This document shows, piece after piece, positions 20,303 to 33,109 of a stretch of 64,000 nucleotides of DNA (positions within the stretch are counted from its first letter, which is position 1; each line of letters starts with the position of its first letter). Position numbers and translations under genes: made by a program. The DNA comes from Chalara sp. BL73. Taxonomy: Eukaryota > Ascomycota > Leotiomycetes > Helotiales. The stretch is taken from positions 186,001 to 250,000 of the forward strand of contig CAKJVC010000168.1 of assembly GCA_918026815.1 (NCBI GenBank), given 5' to 3'. Below the pieces are notes generated by a model that ran no database searches, was not told where the DNA came from, and was given only the letters and a program-made list of their open reading frames with translations.

Positions 20303-23300
20303 GGTTATAAGCCCGGGTTCGCACTGTAAGTGTACGAAAAAAGCCAAAAGAAAAAAGCTAATCGAAAAAAAAAGCAAACTGTCAAAAACGACTATTTGCA
20401 GCTTAACGGACCTATTACAACAGTAAAAGCTATACAAAAGCAACGGACTGCTAATAACACGAAAACAACGAACTGCTAATACATACAAAAGCGACGAATA
20501 GTAAATAAAACAGCGACGGACTTTTAGTCGAATTTACGAAGCATACAAATTGCTATTTTAACTATATCAACAAATTTCAACTCGAAAGCTACTGTACGAC
20601 AGCTTTTATATTTTACTTACAATACGGAAGTTACTATACGACAGCTTTTTTTTTTTTTACTCCGAACTTCGCTAAACGTATTCAACAAAAAACTAAGCAA
20701 TTCGACATAAATCACGTTAGCAAAGCAAAGCGGCCGGTAAAGACTTTAAGCTAGAATATATAAAAAAACTAGTTCGAACTACTAAAACTGTACTTTATAA
20801 AAAAAAGAATCGTTTTTGTAATAAAAAAAACAATTAAAAAGCATGCTTAAATTGCTTTAACACTACAAAATAATAGCACATTTTTTAAAGTATAAAACAA
20901 CGAAAAAAAAAACGAGTATACAATAACGTTTGCTAAAACATTATTTATACTACGAATTTGTATCGACTTTATAAACAAAAAGCTTATAAAAAAGTTTGTA
21001 ACTGTAAAAAACAAATAAATAAACTTACGGCTTAAATACTTTCGAACACGCTTGTATATACGCTGCTAAAACTTGAAAAAGCTAACTATTTTCGAAATGC
21101 AAAAAAGCACGAAAGTTGAAAACGCGTAAATTAAGCTAAAAAAGCTTTAACAACGAATTGTTGCGAACGATCTAGCTATAGTTGTATTTTTTATAGAAAA
21201 ACATTTGTTTAACTATTTGCTCGGCGGACTTTTAAAAAACTACAAAACTACTTGTAACGTTATCGATGCTTAGCCGAACTTTTTAACTTAAAACAAACTA
21301 TATATTTTTAATAAGTGTTAAAACTAGTTGAATGCAAAAAAAACAACAATTACAGTATTCGCAGTTCAGTATATTACGGACTGCAAAGCAAAAGCTTTAA
21401 AACTATAGTACTTTAAACTTTGCAGTAAAAGCTTTAAGTCGAAAAACTTGAAATACTAGCTTTGCAATAATTGCAATTACCGATTTTTTAATTGTAAATA
21501 AAAAAAAGTTGCTTAAAACGTTGTTCGCAAAAAACAGCAAATTTAGCGCTAGCGCCGAAACTAACAAAGCAACTAAATGTTTAAATACAAATATTCGGAA
21601 AAAAGTTACTATAAAGCTAAATTAAACTTAGAAACGTTATTGTTAAACTTCGACTCAAAAAAGTTTATTTACAGCTTAAACAACAAAAAAACGGCTGCAA
21701 TTTTTTTAAAAAGCGCTTGTAAAATTTTTTATTTTTAATAAGCTTTAAACTTCGAAGCTTTTTTTTATATAATTAACTAATTCTACTTTTTTAAACGTTT
21801 TTTAATTAAAATACCGAAACGCAAAATAAAAGTTGAAAAAAAGCAGTTAAATTCAAATTATATAAGTACAGTTAAATTACAGGTTAAAAAAAAAAAAAAA
21901 ATTTTGTTATTAAATGTACTATACGTTTTTAAGTTAAAAATAAACTTTTTTTTAAACAAAAAAATTTGTACAAATAGTTTTACAAGTTTTTTTAATAATA
22001 AATGTATATAATACAAAAAAAGTAACCGCACAGTTATTACAACACGCTTTACAAATAAAATTTATATAGTTTTTAATATTGCTAATAGTTACAACAAAAC
22101 AGCGTTTACAGCAAAAGTTGCTTAGTTAACAATTTTTTTTGAAATAATTTTAAATTAGCTTAAAAAACTTGTTACAAACTTGCAAATTTGCTGTTGCGCT
22201 TTTTTTGTAACCGAAAAGTTAAATACGAATATAGCAAATAACTTAGCTATAAACTGCAACGCTAAAACAACAACTCGTTACTAACTATATTACCGACGAT
22301 TTGTATACTTCGAAAAAAAAGTAATTCGTAAACTTTATACAGTAATAACTTTAAAAAACAAAATTAAAGTTTTATTTTTTAACTATATTTGTAAAGTTTA
22401 TACTTTAACTAAATTAAAAAATCGCTTTAACTGCAAACTAACACTATAAAAGTTTTACATTTTCGACTTAGTATTTGTAAACGTATACGAACTTTTTTTT
22501 ATTACAGTTTGCGAAAACAGATACTTCGCTAAAATAATCGACAACGTAATTCGCAAAGTGTAAACTTTAGTTACAAAAACAAAACGAAAAATAGTTTTTA
22601 ATTTTTAAACTTAAAAAAAGCAAGTAAAACTAAAGTCCGGCTGTAAAGTTATAAACGTAAAGTTAAACAATACTGCAAAGCTAAAAAAGCTTTTAAACGA
22701 CTAATACCGGCAAAACAGCATTCGATTACAATATACTGTTGCTTATAAATTACATTAAAATAGCATTGCCGAAAAATGTATTTAAACAGCCGAAAACTTT
22801 GCGAAAGCTATACTTAAAAAAGCAAGCTTGCTTATAAAATTCTAAAACAAAACTGTAAAAACTAATACGTACTTACAAAATTGTACAGCAACAAAGCTAA
22901 CAATTAACAACAAAAAAATTTTACTCGAAAAAGCTTATACAAGCAAAAAGCTTTCGATCGACTATATTTGCGTATAAAAAAGCAAGTGTTATTTATATAT
23001 AAATCCGAAATTATTTTTTACTAAAAAAAAGCATAACAAGCTTGTTAATAAAAGTTGTGTTAGCGTGTTTATAAATTACTATTAAAATACAACTTATTAA
23101 CTTAAAGTTTACGCGCTAAACTTGAAATATACAATTAAAGCTAAAATGTTACAAATCGACGAAAACGTTAAAAAAAAAACAGTAAAACTAAAATTACGAA
23201 ACGCAAACAGTTTACAAAATATACTAAATTCGCTTTTAAACAAAGTTTTAAAAAAGCGCTTTTCTAGTACTAGTACAGCAAAAAAAAAAACTACTTTTTA

Positions 23301-24219
23301 AACTGTCGATTTAAAATTAATACTTAAAATTATAAACAATTTCGAAATTCGAATACTAGCAACAACTAAATTTATAAAAAACAGCGAATTCGCTGTAAAA
23401 ATCCAGAAAAATCCTATAGTTAAGCTAATTACGATTAAACTTCTTAATAAAACAAACAGCGAACTAACTAGTAAAAAGTTAAAAACTTCAAAGTTTAAAT
23501 ATAAACTTTTATTAAACACGTTTAACGAGCTAATTACTAAACATATTCAACAAAGTGCTATTTTAACGTTACAAGTTAAAATAACTGCTAAAACTAATTT
23601 AAAGTCACTTTAAAATAAACTGTTAAACTCGAAACTTTTTCAATTTTTTAAGCTCGGCTTAAAAAATCAAGCCGAATTTAGCTGTAAAAAATACTTTTTA
23701 CAAAAACGTTACAAAAATTAAACTGCTAAAAGCGATAACAAAAAACCGGCAAATTTTTTTTTAAAGCTATACTAACTTTCGTAACAAACGACTTTTTTGC
23801 TAACTTTTTTTTAATCGAAATAAACGAGTTAACACTAGCTAGCACTATTGTCGGCGAAATTTTTATTTTTACAACTTATAAACAAACTGTAAATAATTTT
23901 AATTACAATTCGTAATAGCAAAACGCTATAAAAATAAAACTTGCTTTTTTCGCTGTTAACAAAACTTAAAAAAAAAAACTTAAACTAAAAAACTGCAACG
24001 AAATTTTTACTAAATAAGTTTTTACTGTTAAAACAATTTCGAAAAAATTAATAAAACGTTTTAAAGCTAAACTAGTTGCTTAAAGTTTTTTACAAATTTA
24101 CAAACAAAACTACTTCAAAACTTTTGCGCTAACAGTCCGAATAAATACGTTACGAATTTTGCTAGCTATAGTTGCAGCTAAAAATCTGAAGTATTACTAC
24201 TTTAATATTAAAAACGCGT

Positions 24220-24460
24220 TTACTAAATTCGCTTTTTAAAAAAAAATCTATTTAACAAAACTTAACAGTATAGCAGTTCGCGATAAGTATATTTTACAAG
24301 TTTTACAGAATTTCTATAAACTGAAACAAGCTGCAAAAAATTAAAATTTGCTTGCAAAAAGTTTTGTTTAAAGCTTAGCGGACTTGTACTTATTTATATA
24401 CGCACAACTCGCTTTGATTTTACTTGTTTACGTTAACAATATAGTATTCGCAGCGTTTAA
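24220..24460 (+). pseudogene. Copia-1 reverse transcriptase remnant
   Basis: Readable copia motifs: FYKLKQAAKN followed by a stop where Trp is expected (family YGLKQAARxW), then ILLVYVNNIVFAA, the YVDDI catalytic block with both Asp codons mutated to Asn. The changes fit G-to-A RIP. Confidence 0.85.
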
Positions 24461-25223
24461 AGCAATCGACGTCGAGTAGTTTGACAATTATTTTTTTTTG
24501 CGATTTACAGCTAAAAACTTAAAAAAAATCAAAAAGATTTTAAACATGCGAATTATTTAAAACCGGAAAACAAAAAAACTATAAATCGATTAAAAACAAT
24601 ATTTAAACGCTGTTTTGAACTGTTACGAGTTTATATACGACACTTATAAAAAAAAGCTTATTTTTATTAAAAACTACAACAATTTGCGGCTTGCAAAACT
24701 TGATAACTAACGAATTAACGTTAACGAATACTAACAAATTATAAGCAGTTTAATATACAGTATAATTTATACTCGCTTAAACAAAGCTTTTAGTTTCGGA
24801 AAACTTAGCTAGTTTATAAAAAATTCCGCAAACTACTACAGTAACGCGCTTAAAAAACTTATGCGATATTTATAAACTACTGTAATACAAAAAATACAAT
24901 ACAAGCTAAAAAAAAACTGCAATTTAGTACTTTATTTAAACGCTGACTAAACAAAAAACAAAATAAACCGTAAAAGCACTTTAAGCAACGTTGCTATACT
25001 TTACAAAAAGCTCGTTTTTTAAAAAAGTATAAAACAAACTTCGGTAACTGTATTTAACACAAAATCAGAATACGTTGCAATAGCTATATGCGCTAAAACG
25101 AGCTAATAGTTAGCACAAATTTTTCGTAATATAAAATACGCAAAGTATATCGAAAAACTTTTGCGAACCGTAAAAATCCGCAGAAACAATTAAAAAGCGC
25201 TAGCTTTAGTTAAAAACCTTTAT

Positions 25224-25448
25224 TTGCACGAACGCTTAAAGTATATCGATATTTGCTATTACTATATTCGTAACTTAGCCGAAAAAAAACGAATACAAAT
25301 AACGTACGTGCTTACAAAGTTTATGCTCGCAAACGGACTAACGAAACTTTTTAAGTGTGTCGCGTTCGAAAAGTACTGCCGCTTATTAAAACTAGTAAAA
25401 AAACGAAAACGGCTTTTTGCTCGAAAAAAAAACGCCAAAGTTAAGTAA
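25224..25448 (+). pseudogene. Copia-1 RNase H C-terminal remnant
   Basis: A 74-codon open stretch with the copia end pattern HERLKYIDICYYYIRNL, ITYVLTKFMLANGLTK and FEKYCRLLKLV, corresponding to HERTKHIDIRYHYIR...ADGLTK in intact elements. Only this short piece has escaped stop codons. Confidence 0.85.
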
Positions 25449-25527
25449 AAGCAAAAAAAACAAAAAAAGCAGTAGAAAAATAGTAGAAACTAAACATATG
25501 CTTTATTACAAGTGTGCTAAATAGAAG

Positions 25528-25754
25528 TGTTAAGAATTGGTAGTGTAGTTTACCTGTAAAGCATGAGCTATACTTTATGTGATAGCTTAGTTATCAGTAA
25601 AAGAGTCGTACTCCTTTTACTGAGCACCTCCGTAAAGCTCTTTAATTAATCAATCAATTCTCCCTGAACCACTGCAATTGGGCAGACTTTGCGTACAGCA
25701 CAAGCTTCCTTTCCCCAAGTTGACTGTAGTCAACTTAGCATACTTATTTCAATA
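25528..25754 (+). repeat. Copia-1 3' LTR
   Basis: 227 bp like its 5' partner, but with more C-to-T and G-to-A changes in its first 70 bp (TGTTAAGAATTGG). The rest is nearly unchanged. Followed by TSD CGTTT. Confidence 0.9.
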
Positions 25755-27331
25755 CGTTTTAAAAAAAAAACTTTTTTTAAAATCTTTTTTTTTTCGACTT
25801 TTTTATTTTATTTTTCGAGCTTAAACTAAACGACTTTAGTTTTGCAAAGTTTTTCGCTAAGCTTAAAAAGTTTAGCTTTAAGAATTTTAGCGCTGTATTT
25901 AGCTTGCGCAGCAAAAAATAGTCTGTAACGTAATAGTTTAATTTTTTGCAATTGTAGTATATATTTGCAGCTGCTACTTTTAGAATTAACAAGCGTTTTT
26001 TGCTTAAAAAAGCCGAGCTTTAGCGAGCTGAAAATAAAGTAGCAATAGTTAGATTTTTGCTCGGCTTTTAGCTTTTCCGAAATATGCTAGCAACAATTTA
26101 AAAAAAAATTGCCGAAATAAAAATTGCTAAAAAAATTGCCGAGCTTAACAAGTACAAAACTGCTGTTTAACTATAGCCGAGTTTTAGTAAACACTGTAAG
26201 TTAAGCTACAAAAGCTAGCAAACGTAAATTTTTAAAATTGTTATACAAAAACTAGCTGTAATTAAAAACTCGGCTTTAATTTTTAAAACATGTTTTTTTG
26301 TTGTTTCGAAACTAAAATGTTAGCTTTGTTTGCACAAAAAAAAAACTTATACTTAAACTTAGCGAAGCTTTTTAAATTTGTTATATAAAACTTGTAGTAT
26401 TTTTTTCGTTGTTCGATTTGCTTGTTAGTGTTTACTAAGCTTATAATAAACGTTTCAAGCATTTTATTTACTATTGTGTAGTATATAAACAAAAAAAAAA
26501 TTATTTTGTTTACTAAATAACTTTAAACTTAACTTATTGTTGCGCGAAATATATAATTTAGTTTATTTTGTTTAGTTTCGAACATTTTTAAACAACGCTA
26601 AAAAAAGCCGAATAGCTGAATTTTTTAACTTTTATAAATAAAATTTATTTTGTTGTTAAGCTTTTAAATATTTTTAACACGAGCAAAAATAAAAAAATAA
26701 GCGAAGCGTAGCGTTTTTACTGTTATTTTTTTTTTTACTGTACAAAAAAAAGTGTTTAAGTTTAAAAACTAAATAAAAAGTAATTTCGAAATAAACTTGC
26801 TTTTTGTTGTTAATTGTTTTTTCAAGTCGACAAACTGCGCAGTTTGTAATCGAGCTTGCTTTTTGCTAGTAGCTAGCTTTTTTTGTATTTGCTGTAAAAT
26901 AGCCTGTATTGCTATTATAGCAAAGTTTTTCGAAAATAATAGTTTTGCTTTGTTGTTTTAAAAAAAACCGAAGTTTTAAGCGTGTAGTATTTTCGAAATA
27001 GTTACAGCTGCTTTGTTTTTAACACTGCGTTTTGTGCCGGTAAAATTAACTATTATTGTGTTTGTAACAAAATAACAAAATAAATAAAGTAACAAAATAA
27101 ATAAATCAAAAAATAAATATAATATTAAAAGCTTTTTAATTGCGCGAAGCGTAAGCTAATAAGCCGCGACTTTTTCGGAAAAAAAAAAAATAAGCAAGCG
27201 CTGCTATAAGTCGTCGAAAGCTTTTCGAGCTTTCGGTACAATATTTTAACTTTCGTAAAAAGTAATATTCGAGCTTTTTCAAAAAAATATTAAGCCTTTC
27301 CAGGCTGTTAATTAAAAAAAGCTATAAATAA

Positions 27332-27505
27332 TGTCACGGTACAAACTGTAAATTTACAAATACAAAAAGCAGCTGTAGTACTACACGAAAATTTATAGCT
27401 AAGAAAAGAAAAGGGAGCTCGAGGAAAGCAGGCTATATATACACGAGGAGCTCGGGGAGCTCGCCTAATATGGATCACGTGCGCTTGGGAGCACGCGACG
27501 TGACA
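27332..27505 (-). repeat. Gypsy-C LTR (5' LTR of the minus-strand element)
   Basis: 174 bp; the left 90 bp are RIP-mutated and the right 90 bp are almost unchanged, ending GCACGCGACGTGACA. Followed by TSD CACTG and the continuation of the Gypsy-B1 LTR. Confidence 0.9.
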
Positions 27506-30019
27506 CACTGAGGCTTGGCATGTATGGGCACGTAAGGAGTCGCCAGGGGTTCGGAGAGTATAAGTAAAAAACTCGGGACGTAGTAAAAAAAGTAAAAATT
27601 AGTTTTAGTATTAATTACAGTTAACTTGTGCTATTTTACTTTAGCACTTTATATTTTAATTTTTTTCACGAAATGTAGTTCGGCACAAGTTAAAAAAGTA
27701 TTGCACTTAAAACATTATAGTATTAAAAAAAAAAAAAAAACCAGCTAAATTTGTTTTTACAATTTGTCGATTTATTATTCGGTTTTTTACAAAAAACTTA
27801 AGTTTTAATTTACTTAGTATAATTTATATATACAAAAAATCAGAAAAAAGTTAATACTTAAAAAAAATCGAAAACGAAACGTTTTAAAAACGGCAAAAAA
27901 ACGACGTTGTTATAAATATACAAAATATATTAGTTTGCAAGTTATTTATTATAGCAAAACTTTAAAAAAAATTACGTTAAACGAAATAATACAAAAAGCA
28001 AAAACTTACAAAAACAAACAATATTGCTAAAAAACTTAAAAAAAGCAAAAAACAAAAAAAAAAAAAATTGCGTAGTTTAAATAATTTCGAAAAAAACTAA
28101 AAACTAAACGAAAAAAAAACTAAAACGAAACGCTGCTAGTATATCGGTAAAACGTTTTTAAATAAAAAAAAAACTTTATTAAAAATGCAGTTTTTTATAT
28201 TAGTCGCAAAACTCTGTTTTAAAACAAACAAAAATTACTATTTTTTTAATAATACGCAAAAAATAAACTATTGTATTTTCGTTTTTAATATAATAACAAA
28301 ACAAAAGTAAAATAACTATAAATCGAAAATAAAAGTCGACAATACTGTATAAAAAAAAGTTATATATTTTTTTTATAATTTGCTTACAAATAAAAACAAT
28401 TAAAAACTAAACGCAATTAATAAACTAAAAAACGTTAAATAACGAAAAAACTAATTAGTAAAAGCTTTTGTATTATATTTAAAAACATTTAAAAAAAAAC
28501 TAAAAATTGTAAATAATACGTACTGTTAACGTACGTTATTTAAAAAGCTTAAAAATAACTTAAAAACAAATATATTGCATTATAAAAAAAATTTTAAAAG
28601 CTAAAAAACGCTAATATTTTTAGTTCGAAAAATAAAAAGCGCCAAAAAAATTATTAGCAATTTTAGTAGCTTAAATAAAAAAGCCGCGAAAAACTCGCAA
28701 AAAAGCACTAATATTTTTACGTTTACAGCCGAATTAAAAACGCCGGCTTAACGTTCTATAATAAAAAATATTTAAAAAAACATAAAAAACATTTTAAATA
28801 AAACGAATTGTATTTTTATTAGTATTGGTACAAAAAGTAAATATAGTACTATTCGATACTATTAATACAGCAAAAAAAGTTATTTATTTTTTAAATATTT
28901 TAATATAAAATACTACAATTGCAAAAAAAAAAGTTATATTTTTATTAATTGTTTAAAATTTAAACAAAAAAACAAAAAAGCTTGTTTTTAATATTTTTTT
29001 TATTAAAAAAAACAAGCAAAAACGCAAAAAAAAAACAAATAGTTATTTCGGTACAAATATTTAATACCGAAAAAAAAACGAAAAAAATACAAGTATTTAT
29101 TAACAACAATATAAAACAAAACTGTATAAAACAATTTTTAGTTATATAGTATAATTAAAAATCGAAAAACGCTTAGTTTTAATTAACTATAATAAAATAA
29201 AAAAGTTGTTATTTACAAAATTAATAATATCGAGCTAACTATTATTAATTTCGAAAATATTACAAAACTTTACTAATACAATTTTGTAATATACAATTTT
29301 AATATACTAAACGTTTTTTATATATTAAAATATTTTTAGTTAAAGCAAATCGATTTAATTATACGTTTTTTTACGAAAAGCTAACAATATTTTTTTAAAA
29401 CGTTTTAAACTAAAGTGTTTAACATTAAAAATTTTTGCAAAACTAATAAAAGCTAAATAATTTATTGTTTAGTTTTACGTTAAATAAAAAAAAGGTTAGT
29501 ATTGCTTTTTTTTAAGTATACAAACTACGTTAATATATTTAACAACGTTTTTGTAAGTATTTTGCTAAAACATTATTTAATAAAATACTAAATTAGTTTT
29601 AAGCCGAAAACAATATTACTATAAAATTTCGTTTATTCGTTTTTAAAAAAAAATTAACAATATTAAAAAAATAAATTTGTCGATTTACTAGTTTTACAAA
29701 AGCGCCGATTTTATTTATACTTAAAAAAACGGTTTTTTTAAACTATACGTAAATTACAAAAAATTAAATAAAATTACAATTAAAAATAAAACACTGTTAT
29801 TTTTAATTAGTAAAACGCTAAATAAGCTTTGTCGCTTAAAACGATTTACAAAAATAATTTTTATTAATACTTACTACAAAATACGTATTAAAAAAAAGAA
29901 TAAATAAAAAACAGCATTTTATACTTGATACAATTATTTTAAGTATTTGGTTTTTTTTTTAAGTTTTTAAACGTTTTAATTACGTTTTAAATTTATATTA
30001 ATTAAACGCTAGTCGGTTT

Positions 30020-30514
30020 TGTCGATATAATTTACGTAGTTTATTTTAATAATATACTTATTTTTTCGAAAAAAATTAATGACTATACAAAAACGGTTTA
30101 TAAAATTTTTAAAAAGCTACAAAAATACAAATTATATACAAACTTTTTTAAATGCTGCTTTAATACAAATACTGTTAAATTTTTAAGCTTTATTATAAAA
30201 CTAAAAAGTATAAAAATATTTTTTTTTGTGTAAAAACCGTAAAAAAATAGTTTGTATTTACGTATTATAAAAATATTTAAATGTTTTTAAAGTTTACTAA
30301 CTTTTACAAACAATTTATTAAAAAATACGCTTGTATTTGTATACTATTAACAACTTTTTTTAAAAAAATAAAAAAGTTTACAGCTTTTTTTCGAGTAAAG
30401 CTCGAAATGTTAACAAACTTTAAAATTTTAAAATTAAAATTCCGAAAAACACTTTTGTTTAAATATTTTAATTCGCAATGTAAAATTAAAATAAAAACAA
30501 ATAGTTTTAAATAA
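30020..30514 (+). pseudogene. Gypsy-B1 reverse transcriptase and connection remnant
   Basis: At about 30030-30070 the plus strand reads VVYFNNILIFSKK, from the gypsy block YLDDILIFSK with both Asp replaced by Asn. A 77-codon open stretch (30281-30514) begins FLKFTNFYKQFIKKY, the gypsy connection motif FLGFANFYRRFI, and ends at the first strand of RNase H. Confidence 0.85.
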
Positions 30515-30659
30515 ACTATAGCCGAGATTTTTTTTGCAGCTGTTTAAAAAAAAAAAAAAAGCTAAATAACACTTTATTGCTTTTTACTTAAAAAAGTTTA
30601 CTTTTGTTAAGTTTCGATATAATATTTATAATATAAAATTAATAATTATAGTTTATACT

Positions 30660-30891
30660 TGTTTGTACGTAGATTAGTTATTGAATGGGGGACAGGTCAT
30701 GTGACACCGTCACATGACCCTGGAAGGGGCATATCCTTATTCCTTCATTTAACTTTCAACAATCAATCACATTCAACCTAAGCAATTCACGTAAAAACGT
30801 GGTGTTGCCACAGGTAGAGTAATCCGACACTAATCAGTTAAATTTTTCAGATCAGAATATCGAACTTTAATCAATTCAATTCAATACAAAC
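30660..30891. repeat. LTR-like fragment with palindrome
   Basis: A sequence of normal GC wedged between Gypsy-B1 and Gypsy-D. Positions 30660-30761 begin TGTTTG and end TTTCAACA, like a minus-oriented copia-type LTR; it shares a short GGGGACAGG word with the Copia-2 LTR. It includes an 11-bp inverted repeat with a 3-bp centre (30695-30719). The remaining 130 bp are unassigned. Confidence 0.4.
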
Positions 30892-31525
30892 TGTCACGAT
30901 CACGATGTAACGTACTGGGTAGCCTTAGGCCTAGGTAGCTGGGCCTGGGGCTCGTTGGTTGGTATGGTATATATGAAATAGACTAGACACTACTTCTCAC
31001 TGGGAAGTGAGACGTTACAAGTATAACAAATAAACTATATTGCTAAACTATAAAGCAAGTTGAGCACACAGCTCCTAAACTATAAAACTTCGATTACTTA
31101 TATATCATAGCTTAGGCTGGAGTCCATGTCCTCCTTTGGAGTCCCCAGACTCCTCCAGACTCCATCACGTGACATGGTCGCGGTTCCCAGGGGTCAATAA
31201 GCCGTCTGCTCCTTTACCCACTTAAAGTCCCAGGACACTGGCTGATCCTGGGACCCACATCCCTAGGATCCCTACTGGTCCTGGGACGCCAGAGCGTCCC
31301 GGGGCTTTTCTCCTGGGGCCTCAGCAGGTCCCAGGATCCGGTTCGTGACACACGATCCTATGGCCTGTAAAAGCGCTGAATAAGTGCTTCAATTACGAGA
31401 GTACTAAACTAAAGAGAAAAGGTGTAGCTGTGGATGTGGCATCCTTTATAAGTAAAACCATGATCACGTGACCCACATTGGCGAACTGGTAAGCGAACCA
31501 ATGAGTATTATTAAGGAGCGTGACA
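30892..31525 (-). repeat. Gypsy-D LTR carrying a nested solo LTR
   Basis: It begins TGTCACGATCACGA and ends GGAGCGTGACA. Removing the solo LTR (30906-31350) and one TSD copy leaves about 184 bp. The sequence that follows it resembles that following the Gypsy-C left LTR, so this should be the 3' LTR of a minus-strand gypsy element. Confidence 0.75.
30906..31350. repeat. Solo LTR (445 bp) inside the Gypsy-D LTR
   Basis: It runs from TGTAACGTACTGGG to GGTTCGTGACA, flanked by the 5-bp TSD CACGA (30901-30905 and 31351-31355). No internal retroelement sequence is present, so it is a recombination product. It has normal GC and no RIP signature, and contains several copies of GTCCCAGGA/TCCTGGGAC words (about 31227-31340). 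Confidence 0.85.
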
Positions 31526-32816
31526 ATACTTTTTTTTTCAAATAAGCTCGCTTTCGAGCTTAAAACTCGTAACTTAATATACTTTTTTTACGGCCTGTTA
31601 CAATTATACTTTTTTTTAATAACGTTTTTTTTTATTTGTAACTGATTTGCAAATTAGCGTAGCTTGTTGTTATTTTTTTTCGGTTTTAAATATTTATTAC
31701 GTTTAATATATTCGAGCTAATACGCAAAGTTTTTTAGTAAGCTAAGTTTGTTAAAATTGTTGTTATAAAAGCTTTTAAGTATTAATAAACTACTTGCTAA
31801 AGCAGCTGCAAAATACTATTTAAAGTCGTTATTTTTTTTTTTTTTTTAATACAGTATTTTAGCGTTTTATTAATACGACGTACAGCTAATATTTTTTGAA
31901 CTTTATACTTTTTAGCGTTATTTAATATAACAAGCAATAAATCAAAGTTTTTTTGGCTAAGTAATAAATTGTTAACAGCTTTTCGAAGCTTTTTAGCATA
32001 AAATACAAAGTATACGCGTATAAAATCTAGTAGTTTTAGCTTGTACAAATAACTTATTTGTTTTATAATTTTAAACAAGCTTTTTATTTAATTTGCAAAT
32101 TTGCAGTTTAGTTAATAATTTTTTTAATACTTTATAGTAATTTATACGAAATCGCTTATTCCGAAATTAAACTTTTGTTGATATTTGTTAGTTTGTTTAG
32201 CGTATTGTTTTTACGAACGGATTATGTTGCTACAAACTAATTTTTAAAAATTATAAATACGAATTACTAATGTTTTTTTTTAAGCGTAAACTTTTTTTTT
32301 AGTTTTGTTTTTATAAACGTTTTTTAATTAAATAACGTACGCGTTTTATAACTACGTTTTGTAAAAAAAAAAAATTGTTTTATAGTTTTATACTATAACG
32401 AAACTTGCTAAAAATTAATAATAGCTATTTATCGATTTCAATTATTTTAATAATAGTTTATATAAAAGCGTAAACGTTAATTAAAGTACTAATTTACGAT
32501 TTTAGTTTAGTTGTTTATTTGCAAGTAATTTATTGTTAAAAACTGTAATTTAATTTGCAGTTTAGCACAAAACTCGTTTTAAAAATTAAATATAAACTGC
32601 AGTTTTTAATTCGACGTAATAAAATCAAAAATATCGGTATAGCGTATAATATATAATAAAAACAACAGTACTAGTTTTTTGGCTGTAATTATATTGCAAA
32701 CAAAAATAATAATCGGTTTTTTGTTTAGTCGATTTACAAATATCGTTACTATATTAAACTTGTTTTTATTTTTAAAACATTTTTTAAAGTTAACTGTAAT
32801 ATACTGCTATAGCCGA
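31526..32816 (-). mobile_element. Gypsy-D: truncated chromovirus, minus strand
   Basis: The internal region next to the 3' LTR, RIP-degraded, with integrase end and chromodomain remnants on the minus strand. It is cut at 32816 by the 3' tail of LINE-2. The remaining 5' half of the element is not found on the far side of LINE-2. Confidence 0.78.
31797..32078 (-). pseudogene. Gypsy-D integrase C-terminus and chromodomain remnant
   Basis: A 93-codon open stretch reads YLYKLKLLDFIRVYFVFYAKKL, the integrase end of gypsy elements (AYKLKLP...IHPVFHVSLL), and then YKVQKILAVRRINKTLKYCIK, the start of a chromodomain (EYEVEKIL...LKYLVKW). In chromoviruses this domain tethers integration to modified histones. 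Confidence 0.85.
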
Positions 32817-32867
32817 TTATTATTATTATTATTCCTTTTAACGTGCTGTATCAGTCGAGGACTATGT

Positions 32868-32998
32868 TGTTGAAATGAGAGAGAACATAATTATATTATT
32901 CAATGAGGGTAGGGGACAGGCCCTTTATTTATATGCCTACAGTCAGGGTTTATAGTGGGGCTGTGTGCTTGAAGTTTCAACAGCCTGAAGTTTCAACA
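32868..32998 (-). repeat. Copia-2 3' LTR
   Basis: 131 bp from TGTTGAAATGAGAG to GAAGTTTCAACA; normal GC. TTTCAACA occurs twice near its right end (about 18 bp apart). Confidence 0.88.
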
Positions 32999-33109
32999 TT
33001 TTTACACAAGCATAAAGCTTTTACAGCTAAAAGCTTTTACAGCTAAAAGCTTTTATATACTAATTACAAAATAAACTTTTTAAAGTAAACTTTCACATGC
33101 TAATAACTT

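Larger units (their letters stand above)
20076..25754 (+). mobile_element. Copia-1: full-length Ty1/copia element, RIP-degraded, nested in Gypsy-C
   Basis: Two LTRs of exactly 227 bp (20076-20302 and 25528-25754) are flanked by the 5-bp TSD CGTTT (20071-20075 and 25755-25759). The presumed primer-binding site GGTTATAAGCCCGG starts right after the 5' LTR at 20303; the same word flanks the Copia-2 5' LTR. Pol remnants occur in copia order: reverse transcriptase at about 24220-24460, RNase H at about 24720-25440. About 5.7 kb in length. Confidence 0.92.
15677..27505 (-). mobile_element. Gypsy-C: full-length Ty3/gypsy element, minus strand, RIP-degraded
   Basis: Bounded by two 174-bp LTRs (15677-15850 and 27332-27505) and the 5-bp TSD CACTG. 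Without Copia-1 nested inside it (20076-25754) the element is about 6.1 kb. A minus-strand reverse transcriptase remnant near 18290-18400 fixes family and orientation, so gag would lie to the right. All frames are broken by stops. The LTRs keep normal GC and long identical stretches, while the interior is strongly AT-rich. Confidence 0.88.
15617..30659 (+). mobile_element. Gypsy-B1: Ty3/gypsy LTR element, 5' part, RIP-degraded and interrupted
   Basis: The element starts with its 5' LTR (15617-15676 plus 27511-27653; 203 bp once the insertion is removed, the same length as in Gypsy-B2). Gypsy-C sits inside this LTR with duplicated target CACTG (15672-15676 and 27506-27510). The body 27654-30659 aligns by eye with Gypsy-B2 from 56725 to about 59820 and then stops abruptly, so RNase H, integrase and 3' LTR are missing. 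Almost every frame is broken; the residual GC is low. Confidence 0.85.
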
